NCBI GenBank assembly: GCA_017443025.1
Contig: JAFSPG010000016.1
Location: 62,001-126,000 of the forward strand
DNA from: Bacteroidales bacterium
GTDB lineage: Bacteria; Bacteroidota; Bacteroidia; Bacteroidales; UBA932
Reading direction: 5' to 3'
DNA: 64,000 bases
Below are positions 52,666 to 60,586 of the stretch, in pieces. Within the stretch, counting starts at the first letter, position 1, and each line of letters begins with the position of its first letter. Position numbers and translations under genes: made by a program. The notes under the pieces were generated by a model. The model was not told the DNA's origin. It was given only the letters and a program-made list of their open reading frames with translations, and did not search any database.

Positions 52666-54548
52666 AACGAATAGCCGGTCTTATCAGCATACTCCTCTTC
52701 CTGGTCGCCTGTACGGCACCGAAAAGCCGGGAAGAGGTGTTTGGCTTGCTGAACCTTGACCGGCCCGGGCTGGAGGAAGTCAAATCCCATTGCGAGAAGA
52801 AGCAGTGGGCTGAAGCTTCCGAGGCCCTGCTGGGCTATTACCGCACGAGGCAGGGAATCTATATCCCCGGCCAGGAGTCGAGGACGGCTTCGTCCCGCGA
52901 CAGTCTCTGGGCCGCCGATGCCATGCAACATACTTTCCACGTGCTCGCGGATACGGTATGGAATTACGGAAAGGACATCAACTGGGAATACTGGCCGGTA
53001 AAGGACATTGAGATGCGGGTTCAGCTGCATCGTCACGGCTGGTGGTATTCACTTGGTCGGATGTACTGCACGAGCGGCGATGAAAAATACGCCGCCGAGT
53101 ATGTGGATGAATTCCGCGACTGGGTAAAGAAGAATCCCTACAAGCCTTTTGGAGTCGACCAAAACGGAACCGTGAGCAGCGGCAGCCTTGATGTGAATTC
53201 GCCCAACGAGTGCTTTGCCTGGAGGCCTCTGGAAATCGGAATCCGCCTTCTGCGGTGGTGCACCCATTTTTCCCTGTTTTTGGATTCTCCACAGTTTACG
53301 CCGGAGTTCCTTCTGGAGTTCCTGCAGTCATATCATCAGAACGCTTCCGTACTGATGCGGTCGTTCAGCCCTTCCGGCAACCATCTTATACATCAGTCTT
53401 CCGGAGTTATCAGGGCCGGTATCTGTTTCCCTGAATTCAAGGACGCCGAGTCCTGGGTGAAGGCCGGAGTGGACAATCTGAAAGCGGAGATTTCCCGCCA
53501 GTCCTATCCAGATGGCTGTCATTTCGAACTTGACCCTGGCTACCATATCGGCGTTGTGGAATCGTATGACGATGCAATTCAGGTGGCCGTGGATAACGGC
53601 AGGCTTGACCTTTTCCCGGCAGAAGTTCTCGAACAACTGGTTCGCATGGCCTCCTATTACCAGGACTATTGTTATCCTGACTGGACCCATCCGTGCTTCA
53701 GCGACGCCCGCCGTCACGACGACCTTGCGAGCCCGGAGCTATTGAAAGACATCAGCGGATACTGCGATTCTCCTCAGGCCCGTCAGATTCTCTGGTTTGC
53801 CACCGAAGGCAGGGAAGGTGAGGCCCCATCATACAAATCTTCCGGCCATCCGGATACAGGCTTCTATGCTTTCCGCGACGGCTGGTATGATGCAAATATT
53901 ATAATGCCCGTGAAGGCTACCGAGCGTGGTATGTGGCATGCACAGCCCGATTTCGGTACCTTCGAACTCTGGGCTTATGGAAAGATTCTCATGCCAGACG
54001 CCGGAGCATATGTGTACTCCGGCGATACGGAAATTGAGCGCCAGCGTGCCTATTTCAAGGCTACTGCCCGCCACAACGCCTTGACTCTTGACGACAGGAA
54101 TTACGACGCACCAAAGCCTAAGGTCCTCGCCTGGCAGCCTGATGCCGGCAGGGGAGTGCAGAGGCTTGTTGTCGAGCACGAGGCCTACGAAGGCCTTACG
54201 CGCCGCCGCAGCATATCCTTCGTGAAAGAAAAATATTTTGAAATCGTAGATGAAGTTTCAGGCCCGGCAAGCGGAAGGCTTACGCTTCGCAATGGTTTTG
54301 GCCGTGGTGCCCTGGAGAGAATCTCCGAAGGTGAATATGTTTACCGCGACGGCTGCGCGGGCCTCAGCATAAGCATCACCGGCCCGAAGGGTTCTGTGAT
54401 TAGCGTCGATACCGACTGGTTCAGCGAAGCCATGCACGAAAAGTCCGAGCGTCCTGTGTTGCGTATCGACCTTGACCGAGCCTCGGGCGCAGGGCCACAG
54501 CGTTTTGTGACCGTACTCCGTCCTTTTTATATCCCGAAAGATAATTGA
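52650..54548 (+). CDS. Heparinase II/III-like polysaccharide lyase, lipoprotein
   Basis: About 630 residues, with an alpha/alpha-toroid N-domain and C-terminal beta-sandwich as in heparinase III (PL12/PL15/PL17-like) lyases. These cut uronate-linked chains by beta-elimination. The lipobox is LFLVACT. Catalytic-region blocks: SPSGNHLIHQSSG near residue 250 (Asn-His), LDPGYHIGVVESYDDA near 300 (Tyr), MWHAQPDFGTFELWAYGK near 430 (His). No ATG fits: GTG 52650, or TTG 52662 overlapping the GH28 stop (giving MKRIAGLIS). Its product would be an unsaturated uronate, matching kduI and kduD downstream. The exact PL family is uncertain. Confidence 0.82.
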   Translation: MQLTLKRIAGLISILLFLVACTAPKSREEVFGLLNLDRPGLEEVKSHCEKKQWAEASEALLGYYRTRQGIYIPGQESRTASSRDSLWAADAMQHTFHVLADTVWNYGKDINWEYWPVKDIEMRVQLHRHGWWYSLGRMYCTSGDEKYAAEYVDEFRDWVKKNPYKPFGVDQNGTVSSGSLDVNSPNECFAWRPLEIGIRLLRWCTHFSLFLDSPQFTPEFLLEFLQSYHQNASVLMRSFSPSGNHLIHQSSGVIRAGICFPEFKDAESWVKAGVDNLKAEISRQSYPDGCHFELDPGYHIGVVESYDDAIQVAVDNGRLDLFPAEVLEQLVRMASYYQDYCYPDWTHPCFSDARRHDDLASPELLKDISGYCDSPQARQILWFATEGREGEAPSYKSSGHPDTGFYAFRDGWYDANIIMPVKATERGMWHAQPDFGTFELWAYGKILMPDAGAYVYSGDTEIERQRAYFKATARHNALTLDDRNYDAPKPKVLAWQPDAGRGVQRLVVEHEAYEGLTRRRSISFVKEKYFEIVDEVSGPASGRLTLRNGFGRGALERISEGEYVYRDGCAGLSISITGPKGSVISVDTDWFSEAMHEKSERPVLRIDLDRASGAGPQRFVTVLRPFYIPKDN

Positions 54549-54563
54549 TAATACCATAGAATC

Positions 54564-55040
54564 ATGAAAAAGATTATGTTTACTCTTGCTACTCTCGCAG
54601 CTCTTTTCGGATGCTGCAACAAAGGAAGTGAACTGGTTAACCCCGAAGGTTACGTGATGGAACATCCTGCCATTGACGTAGCTGATCCTATCGCCGTGGC
54701 CGACTGGTGGTGCAAGAATCTAGGCTTTACCATTACAAAGCAGAAAGACGATGATACCCATACCACTTTCATCGTCGATGCTTCCGGCCGTATCGCCATC
54801 GAACTTTATCGTGCAAGGACTCAGCCTGTGGCTCCCGATTATGCTTCGATGGACCCCCTCACACTTCATTTCGGCTTTACTTCAAAGGACGTGGATGCAG
54901 ATATAGAGAAAATGCTGGCAGCCGGCGCTACTCTCGTGGTTCACGAGAAGGCTCCCGGCTTCGACGGTGCTATGATGAAGGACCCCTTCGGAATCTCCAT
55001 CCAGTTCGTAAAGCGTGAAAAGAGCGTTCTGTTAAAGTAA
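54564..55040 (+). CDS. Secreted VOC (glyoxalase-like) lipoprotein
   Basis: A 158-residue protein of the vicinal oxygen chelate superfamily with a lipoprotein signal (MKKIMFTLATLAALFGCC). Possible metal ligands are His in EHPAIDVADP, Glu in IAIELYR and His in LTLHFGF; the position usually filled by a final Glu appears as Gln in GISIQFVK. Cytosolic relatives are common, but export as a lipoprotein is not. Its place between the lyase and GH39 genes suggests it acts on a reactive uronate intermediate, though that is inference. It could also be a binding protein. Confidence 0.75.
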   Translation: MKKIMFTLATLAALFGCCNKGSELVNPEGYVMEHPAIDVADPIAVADWWCKNLGFTITKQKDDDTHTTFIVDASGRIAIELYRARTQPVAPDYASMDPLTLHFGFTSKDVDADIEKMLAAGATLVVHEKAPGFDGAMMKDPFGISIQFVKREKSVLLK

Positions 55041-55055
55041 ACAAACAACTGTAAT

Positions 55056-56471
55056 ATGAAACGAATAATTACAAGTTGTCTGATTCTGTTCTGTGCAGGT
55101 GCAGTCCTGTCGGCTCAGATTGTCGTGTCTCCCAACGAGACCGTAGGGCCTATCAAGAGGATGAATGCCGTGAACAACGGCCCCCGTATCAATAATTCCG
55201 AGCAGGTATATAACAGTACTACCGGGTATTTTACGGCTGCCAACGTAGGCTATTCCCGCAATCACGATGCCGCCGGCTACGGCGCCTACGGAGAGCACGT
55301 GGTGGATATCTCCATCATTTTCCCTGATTTCTCGAAGGATCCAAACAAGCCGGAGTCTTATGACTTTACCCTTACCGACAGATATGTAAAGAGCATTCAG
55401 GATGCAGGCGTGGAGGTATTCTACCGTCTTGGCCAGAGCATCGAGAACCAGCCTCTGAAAAAGTACAACATCTATCCTCCCAAGGACAACAAGAAGTGGG
55501 CACAGATATGCGAGCATATCATCCGCCACTACAATGAGGGCTGGGCCGACGGCTTCCACTTCAATATCAAGTACTGGGAAATCTGGAACGAGCCCAACCT
55601 CGAGTGGGACAACGACAAGTGGAAGGTGGATCCCCGTTGCTGGGCCGGTTCTCCCGAGCAGTTCTACGACTTCTTCGAAGTTGCCGTCAAGCACCTCAAG
55701 GGCTGCTTCCCCAATCTTCTCATCGGCGGTCCCGCAATGTCCGGTACAGACCCTGGTATAAGGACCGTCCCCAAATGGTATGAACTTCTTCTTTCTGAAA
55801 TGAGGAAAAGGAATGTGCCCCTGGACTTCTTCGCCTGGCATATTTATGAGAATGATCCCACCATTTATGTAGATTATGCATATCAGGTACGTGCCCTTTT
55901 GGACAAGTATGGCTACGAGAAGGCCGAGTCTTTCCTGAATGAGTGGAACTATATCAAGAGCTGGACCGACGATTATCCTTATTCCGTCCGTGCCATGGCA
56001 AGCCCCAAGGCCGGAGCTTTCGTCTGCGCCGCAATGCAGGAATGCCAGAACAGCCCTGCCGATATGCTGATGTATTATGTCTATACTCCCGGTTCCAAGT
56101 TCAACGGCCTCTTCGACCAGCTGAGCGACAAGCCAATCTGGAGCTACTGGGCCCTTTACGCCTGGGGCAAGCTCAAGACTCTCGGTACGCAGATAAAGGC
56201 CGAATGCAACATTCCTGATGTCCGCGTTACCGCCGCCCGTGACGCAGAAGGCCATATCGGCATTCTGGTGAGCCGCTATATCATAGATAATAACATAACC
56301 TCATCCAAGGATGTCAAACTGAGCCTCGCCGACGGCAAGTTCGACGGCAAGGTCCGTTGTCACATCACCGACGAGTACAGCATGTACACCGAGTATCCAG
56401 TGGCTCTTCAACCGGATGGCACACTAGTGCTTTCCATGGAACCTGATTCTTTCTTTTTCATTGAATTTTAA
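55056..56471 (+). CDS. GH39-like secreted glycosidase
   Basis: A 471-residue (beta/alpha)8 hydrolase with a signal peptide (MKRIITSCLILFCAGAVLSAQ). The N-terminal GPIKRMNAVNNGPRI is a GH39-type block. The acid/base Glu lies in KYWEIWNEPNLEW near residue 175 and the nucleophile Glu in FLNEWNYIK near residue 295. A C-terminal beta domain follows. GH39 includes beta-xylosidases and alpha-L-iduronidases; in a uronate-lyase operon an iduronidase- or uronidase-like role is attractive but not shown. It is probably periplasmic. Confidence 0.82.
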   Translation: MKRIITSCLILFCAGAVLSAQIVVSPNETVGPIKRMNAVNNGPRINNSEQVYNSTTGYFTAANVGYSRNHDAAGYGAYGEHVVDISIIFPDFSKDPNKPESYDFTLTDRYVKSIQDAGVEVFYRLGQSIENQPLKKYNIYPPKDNKKWAQICEHIIRHYNEGWADGFHFNIKYWEIWNEPNLEWDNDKWKVDPRCWAGSPEQFYDFFEVAVKHLKGCFPNLLIGGPAMSGTDPGIRTVPKWYELLLSEMRKRNVPLDFFAWHIYENDPTIYVDYAYQVRALLDKYGYEKAESFLNEWNYIKSWTDDYPYSVRAMASPKAGAFVCAAMQECQNSPADMLMYYVYTPGSKFNGLFDQLSDKPIWSYWALYAWGKLKTLGTQIKAECNIPDVRVTAARDAEGHIGILVSRYIIDNNITSSKDVKLSLADGKFDGKVRCHITDEYSMYTEYPVALQPDGTLVLSMEPDSFFFIEF

Positions 56472-56492
56472 TCATTTTAAATTATAACTGCT

Positions 56493-57296
56493 ATGGCTAA
56501 TATTTTCTCTCTCGAGGGCAAAAATGCCTGGATTACCGGAGCTTCCTACGGTATCGGTTTCAACATCGCCAAGGCTTTCGTGGCTGCAGGCGCAAAGAAC
56601 ATCATTTTCAACGACATCAACGAGGCTGCTCTTCAGCGCGGTCTTGACAACTACAAAGAAGCCGGCATCACCAATGTAAAGGGTTATGTCTGCGACGTTA
56701 CCGACGAAGTCGCCGTCAAGGCTCTTGTGGAGACTATCCACAAGGAGGTCGGCCAGATTGACATTCTCGTCAACAATGCCGGTATCATCAAGCGTATCCC
56801 CATGCACGAGATGGAGCGCAAGGAATTCCAGCAGGTTATCGATGTCGACCTGGTTGCTCCTTTCATCTGCTCTTCAGCAGTTCTTCCTGAAATGATGGAG
56901 CGCAAGGAAGGCAAGATTATCAATATCTGCTCGATGATGAGCGAACTCGGTCGCGAGACCGTTTCCGCTTATGCAGCTGCCAAGGGCGGCCTGAAGATGC
57001 TCACCCGCAACATCTGCTCCGAGTACGGTGAGTACAATATCCAGTGCAACGGTATCGGCCCCGGCTATATCGCCACCCCTCAGACCGCTCCTCTCCGCGA
57101 GAAGCAGCCCGATGGCAGCCGTCATCCATTCGACAGCTTCATCTGCGCCAAGACTCCCGCAGGACGCTGGCTCGATCCTTCCGAACTCGGCGGCCCCGCA
57201 GTATTCCTGGCCTCACACGCTTCGGATGCAGTTAACGGTCACGTTCTATACGTTGACGGCGGTATCCTCGCATACATCGGAAAACAACCTAAATAG
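56493..57296 (+). CDS. kduD: KduD-like short-chain dehydrogenase
   Basis: A 267-residue cytosolic SDR oxidoreductase, probably 2-dehydro-3-deoxy-D-gluconate 5-dehydrogenase, which reduces 2,5-diketo-3-deoxygluconate to KDG. The cofactor motif is TGASYGIG (residues 15-22), followed by NNAGII. The catalytic set is SMMSELGRETVSAYAAAKGG (Ser, Tyr, Lys), and the C-terminal GHVLYVDGGILAYIG is typical. No signal peptide. Gluconate 5-dehydrogenase is the main alternative, but the nearby kduI favours KduD. Confidence 0.87.
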   Translation: MANIFSLEGKNAWITGASYGIGFNIAKAFVAAGAKNIIFNDINEAALQRGLDNYKEAGITNVKGYVCDVTDEVAVKALVETIHKEVGQIDILVNNAGIIKRIPMHEMERKEFQQVIDVDLVAPFICSSAVLPEMMERKEGKIINICSMMSELGRETVSAYAAAKGGLKMLTRNICSEYGEYNIQCNGIGPGYIATPQTAPLREKQPDGSRHPFDSFICAKTPAGRWLDPSELGGPAVFLASHASDAVNGHVLYVDGGILAYIGKQPK

Positions 57297-57321
57297 CTCA
57301 ATGTCATTTATAGCAATTTAA

Positions 57322-57350
57322 TGTCATTTCGAGCGTAGTCGAGAAATCTT
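57322..57350 (+). repeat. Dispersed dyad repeat, copy 2 (at gatC start)
   Basis: TGTCATTTCGAGCGTAG followed by TCGAGAAATCTT. Arms ATTTC/GAAAT pair around GA-GCGTAG-TC. It ends 1 nt before the ATG of the gatC-like gene. Confidence 0.8.
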
Positions 57351-57351
57351 T

Positions 57352-58755
57352 ATGGAACAAGTATTCTCTTACATAATCGGCCTTGGGGCCGCCGTGATGA
57401 TGCCTATCCTCTTTTTCATTCTGGGGGTATGCATAGGCATCAAGCCCGGTAAAGCCCTTAAGAGCGGCCTTCTTGTAGGCGTCGGTTTCGTAGGACTATC
57501 AGTTGTCACTGCCCTTCTTACTTCTTCGCTGGGCGGACCTCTGAAACAGGTTACCGAAATCTACGGCCTGCAGCTGGGAATCTTCGATATGGGCTGGCCC
57601 GCAGCGGCTTCAGTGGCCTATAATACTACGGTAGGTGCATTTATCATCCCGGTCTGTCTGGGAATCAACATTCTGCTCCTGCTGGTCAAGGCGACAAAGA
57701 CCATCAACATCGACCTCTGGAATTACTGGCATTATGCCTTCATCGGCGCTGTGGTCTATTTCGCCTGCGGAAGTATTTGGTGGGGCTTCTTCGCCGCTGT
57801 CATCTGCTTCATAATCACTCTCTTCATGGCCGACCTGACCACAAGGAAGTTCCAGAAGTATTACAAGGACCTCGATGGTATTTCCATTCCTCAGCCATTC
57901 TGCCAGGGCTTCGTCCCCTTTGCCGAGGGCCTCAACTGGTGCCTCGACAAGATTCCCGGAATGAGCAAGCTGGATATTGATGCCGAAGGAATGAAGAAGA
58001 AATTCGGCGTCCTGGGCGAGCCTCTGCTCCTGGGCGTCATAGTAGGTCTTATCATCGGCATACTGAGTTATTCTTCCTGGGATGAAAGGGTAGAGCATAT
58101 CCCTGCCATTCTCGGACTTGGTATCAAGATGGGTGCGGTGATGGAACTCATTCCCCGCATTACCGGCCTCTTTATCGAGGGCTTGAAACCCATTGCCGAG
58201 GCCACGAAGGATATGATGTCGAGGAAATTCAAGAATTCTTCCGGCATCAGCATCGGTATGAGCCCGGCTCTGGTAATCGGCCATCCTACCACCCTTGTGG
58301 TATCGCTCCTTCTCATCCCCGTGACCCTTCTGCTCGCAGTTATCCTTCCGGGCAACCAGTTCCTGCCGCTGGCTTCGCTGGCCGGTATGTTCTATGTGTT
58401 CCCGATGGTTCTGCCTGTCACCAAGGGTAATGTGGTCAAGACCTTCATCATCGGGCTTGTAGCCCTGACCGTAGGCCTGTACTTCGTAACCGACTTGGCT
58501 CCTCATTTCACCCAGGCTGCCCAGGATGTATATGCCCGCACGGGTGATTCGGCCGTAGCTATTCCCGAAGGCTTCCTCGGAGGTGCGCTCGACTTTGCGT
58601 CCAGCATTTTCTCCTGGGTAATCTTCCATCTTGTCCATGATTTCAAATGGATAGGCAGTGGAATCCTGGTCATCGGAACCACAGTCATGGCCATCATCAA
58701 CAGAAGAAGAATAATCAAGGCTTCTGTCATTTCGAGCGAAGTCGAGAAATCTTAA
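57352..58755 (+). CDS. gatC: Lone PTS galactitol-type EIIC permease (GatC/SgaT-like)
   Basis: A 467-residue inner-membrane protein with about 10-12 hydrophobic helices, matching EIIC of the Gat (galactitol) group. Markers are [23 protein letters not shown], split [15 protein letters not shown] and VCIGIKPG, with [46 protein letters not shown], and [13 protein letters not shown]. No EIIA, EIIB, EI or HPr gene is nearby, so it probably works as a facilitator or secondary transporter. It sits between kduD and kduI, so its substrate is probably a uronate derivative. A dyad repeat precedes its ATG, and another encodes its last residues ([10 protein letters not shown]). Confidence 0.85.
   Translation: MEQVFSYIIGLGAAVMMPILFFILGVCIGIKPGKALKSGLLVGVGFVGLSVVTALLTSSLGGPLKQVTEIYGLQLGIFDMGWPAAASVAYNTTVGAFIIPVCLGINILLLLVKATKTINIDLWNYWHYAFIGAVVYFACGSIWWGFFAAVICFIITLFMADLTTRKFQKYYKDLDGISIPQPFCQGFVPFAEGLNWCLDKIPGMSKLDIDAEGMKKKFGVLGEPLLLGVIVGLIIGILSYSSWDERVEHIPAILGLGIKMGAVMELIPRITGLFIEGLKPIAEATKDMMSRKFKNSSGISIGMSPALVIGHPTTLVVSLLLIPVTLLLAVILPGNQFLPLASLAGMFYVFPMVLPVTKGNVVKTFIIGLVALTVGLYFVTDLAPHFTQAAQDVYARTGDSAVAIPEGFLGGALDFASSIFSWVIFHLVHDFKWIGSGILVIGTTVMAIINRRRIIKASVISSEVEKS
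58725..58754 (+). repeat. Dispersed dyad repeat, copy 3 (inside gatC 3' end)
   Basis: TGTCATTTCGAGCGAAG then TCGAGAAATCTTA, the same orientation as copy 2. It supplies the last nine codons and most of the stop codon of the gatC-like gene and lies 7 nt before kduI. Confidence 0.82.
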
Positions 58756-58760
58756 TCATT

Positions 58761-59678
58761 ATGAAAAAATTTTTCACAGCAGCTCTGCTGCTTAGCACAT
58801 TTGCCATGAGCGCACAGACAAAGTACACTATCCAGACGGCTTGTCATCCTGCCGACGTTAAAGGATATGACACCGAGACGCTGAGGGCCCGTTTCATGAT
58901 GCCCACCGTCATGGCCGCCGACGAGATCAATCTCACATATTCTCTTTACGACCGCTTTATCTTCAGCGGTGCCGTTCCTGCCACCAAGCCTCTGAAGCTC
59001 GAGACTATCGATCCTCTCAAGGCTGAGTATTTCCTTGAGCGCCGCGAGCTCGGCGTCATCAACGTTGGTGGAGATGGTATCGTTTCCGTCGATGGTAAAG
59101 AGTATGTCCTCAAATTCAAGGATGCCCTTTATGTCGGCCGTGGAGTAAAGGACGTTGTTTTCAAGAGCAAGGACGCTTCCAAGCCGGCCAAGTTCTATCT
59201 CAACAGCGCTACTGCCCACAAGGCCTACAAGACTCAGCTGATTACCATTGACGGCCGCAAAGGCTCCATCAAGGCCAATTCCTTTGCCGCCGGCAAGATG
59301 GAAGACAGCAACGACCGCGTAATCAACCAGCTCATCGTCAACAACGTGCTGGAAGAGGGCCCTTGCCAGCTGCAGATGGGTCTTACCGAGCTCAAGCCGG
59401 GCAGCGTATGGAATACTATGCCCGCGCACACTCACTCTCGCCGCATCGAGGCATACTTCTATTTCAATGTCACCGAGGGCAATATGATTTGCCATTTCAT
59501 GGGTGAGCCCCAGCAGGAGCGTATCGTATGGCTTGCCAACGAGCAGGCTATCATGAGCCCCGAGTGGAGCATCCACGCCGCAGCAGGTACCTCGAACTAC
59601 ATGTTCATCTGGGGTATGGCCGGCGAGAACCTCAACTACGGCGACATGGACAAGATATCCTATACCGAAATGAGGTAA
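58761..59678 (+). CDS. kduI: KduI (5-keto-4-deoxyuronate isomerase) with signal peptide
   Basis: 305 residues: an isomerase that converts 4-deoxy-5-ketouronate from lyase products to 2,5-diketo-3-deoxygluconate. The cupin metal site is complete: [16 protein letters not shown] (two His and Glu) and [11 protein letters not shown] (third His), with the family N-terminal block [14 protein letters not shown]. Unlike the cytosolic E. coli enzyme, it begins [19 protein letters not shown], a clear signal peptide, so it is probably periplasmic. It ends the operon; a terminator follows. No in-frame internal ATG precedes the family core, so this is not an easy start mistake. Confidence 0.9.
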   Translation: MKKFFTAALLLSTFAMSAQTKYTIQTACHPADVKGYDTETLRARFMMPTVMAADEINLTYSLYDRFIFSGAVPATKPLKLETIDPLKAEYFLERRELGVINVGGDGIVSVDGKEYVLKFKDALYVGRGVKDVVFKSKDASKPAKFYLNSATAHKAYKTQLITIDGRKGSIKANSFAAGKMEDSNDRVINQLIVNNVLEEGPCQLQMGLTELKPGSVWNTMPAHTHSRRIEAYFYFNVTEGNMICHFMGEPQQERIVWLANEQAIMSPEWSIHAAAGTSNYMFIWGMAGENLNYGDMDKISYTEMR

Positions 59679-59685
59679 TATGATT

Positions 59686-59714
59686 AGCCCCGGGAATTCC
59701 TCCCGGGCTTTTTG
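59686..59714 (+). terminator. Terminator after kduI
   Basis: GC-rich stem GCCCCGGGA / TCCCGGGC (one bulged C) with a short loop, followed by TTTTTG. It marks the right end of the utilisation locus. Confidence 0.9.
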
Positions 59715-59796
59715 TATGTATTTACAGGATTCTTAGAACTCCAGGTCGGAAAAGATAGGATTATGTAAGTGCACTCGTAGTTTTCTTGTCAAACTA

Positions 59797-59827
59797 TTTG
59801 GAAAATAGGTAATATTGATTAACTTTG
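59797..59827 (+). promoter_or_regulatory. Promoter of the candidate small RNA
   Basis: TTTG (59797-59800), 19-nt spacer, TAACTTTG (59820-59827): exact consensus, with no protein gene downstream on this strand for 2.6 kb. Confidence 0.75.
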
Positions 59828-59832
59828 CAGCA

Positions 59833-59916
59833 CGAAAGTGTATATGGAACGCCCCGATGCGACCACCTGCACTCTAAAAAAGATGAAGCTCTCGAGAAAT
59901 CGAGAGCTTATTTTTT
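59833..59916 (+). ncRNA. Candidate structured small RNA (~85 nt)
   Basis: Between a consensus promoter and a strong terminator lies ~85 nt with a plausible fold. AGTGTA (59837-59842) pairs with TGCACT (59868-59873); TGG (59845-59847) with CCA (59863-59865); CGC (59850-59852) with GCG (59859-59861) around loop CCCGAT. After an A-rich linker, AAGCTCTCGA / TCGAGAGCTT (59886-59909) forms a 10-bp terminator stem with a GAAA tetraloop and a T-run. I do not recognise the family. An overlapping short reading frame runs on through the terminator into the tRNA and is unlikely to be translated. Confidence 0.6.
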
Positions 59917-59970
59917 GTGGCAGGATTCCCGGAAATGCAAGCATTTCAGCCACGCCCGACCGGAACAACA

Positions 59971-59995
59971 GAAGGATGCACAATGTGCATCCTTC
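59971..59995 (-). other. Hairpin downstream of tRNA-Arg
   Basis: Perfect 11-bp stem GAAGGATGCAC / GTGCATCCTTC with a 3-nt loop, 9 nt past the tRNA 3' end. In the leftward direction TGTTGTTCC follows, so it may be a weak terminator or a processing signal. The rest of 59679-60004 holds only the small RNA unit and the kduI terminator. Confidence 0.55.
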
Positions 59996-60004
59996 CTCAA
60001 AGTT

Positions 60005-60081
60005 TGGTGACGCCTGCAGGATTCAAACCTGCGACCTTTTGATCCGTAGTCAAATGCTCTATTCAGCTGAGCTAAGGCGCC
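60005..60081 (-). tRNA. tRNA-Arg (ACG), CCA encoded
   Basis: A 77-nt cloverleaf on the minus strand. Acceptor GGCGCCT / AGGCGTC (one G-U), D stem GCTC/GAGC, anticodon arm TTTGA-CTACGGA-TCAAA giving anticodon ACG, and T arm GCAGG-TTTGAAT-CCTGC. It ends in discriminator A and a genomically encoded CCA (60005-60007). It lies 20 nt after rplS on the same strand and is probably transcribed with it. Confidence 0.94.
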
Positions 60082-60101
60082 ATTTTCAGGGTTTGTGACC
60101 C

Positions 60102-60476
60102 TTATTCTTCTTCTTTCACAACGAACTTCTTCTCCTGAATCCTGGCCTTTTTGCCGGAGAGATTGCGGAGGTAGAAGATTCTTGCCCTGCGGACCTTACC
60201 GACCTTGTTGATCTCGATGCTTTCGATAGCAGGGGACTGGTAGGGGAAGATTCTTTCTACGCCGATACCGTTGGAAACCTTGCGGACCGTGAAGGTCTTG
60301 GTGAAGGGTGAACCGCCGGAAATCTGGATGACGACACCTCTGAATTTCTGGAGTCTCTCTTTGTCTCCTTCCTTGATCTTGAGGGTAACGGTGATGGTAT
60401 CACCGGCCTTGAACTGGGGGTATTCGGCTACTTTCTCGTTCTGGAAAGATTGCTCTACTAATTTAATAAAATCCAT
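60102..60476 (-). CDS. rplS: Ribosomal protein bL19
   Basis: A 124-residue large-subunit protein at the 30S-50S interface. It begins MDFIKLVEQSF and contains FKAGDTITV, RLQKFRGVVIQISGG, FTVRKVSNGIGVERIFPYQSP (split FTVRKVSNGIGVE, RIFPYQSP) and KVRRARIFYLRNLSGKKARI, all family hallmarks. The ATG at 60476 is the normal start; an upstream one lies in the leader. It has its own promoter and is followed by tRNA-Arg. Confidence 0.97.
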   Translation of the reverse strand: MDFIKLVEQSFQNEKVAEYPQFKAGDTITVTLKIKEGDKERLQKFRGVVIQISGGSPFTKTFTVRKVSNGIGVERIFPYQSPAIESIEINKVGKVRRARIFYLRNLSGKKARIQEKKFVVKEEE

Positions 60477-60540
60477 AATCCTGATACTTTTAGCGCAACA
60501 TTGCTTAGCGTGCAAGAGGTTGCATTGATTTTCGGGACTG

Positions 60541-60571
60541 CAAATGTAGGAATAATTTCGCTATCTGCAAA
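60541..60571 (-). promoter_or_regulatory. Promoter of rplS
   Basis: Minus strand TTTG (60568-60571), 19-nt spacer, TACATTTG (60541-60548): exact consensus, about 65 nt upstream of the ATG, between dnaJ and rplS. Confidence 0.85.
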
Positions 60572-60586
60572 TTTTTTTATTCAAAA

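Noticed and set aside
57610-58638. 342-residue open frame opposite the gatC-like gene
   Set aside because: Highly charged low-quality translation opposite a membrane-protein gene whose helices are obvious; a shadow.
57352-58755. Complete phosphotransferase system
   Set aside because: Only the EIIC membrane part is seen; no EIIA, EIIB, EI or HPr gene occurs in the window.
59838-60098. Short plus-strand reading frame through the small RNA region
   Set aside because: It runs through a strong terminator and antisense to tRNA-Arg; no protein-like composition.
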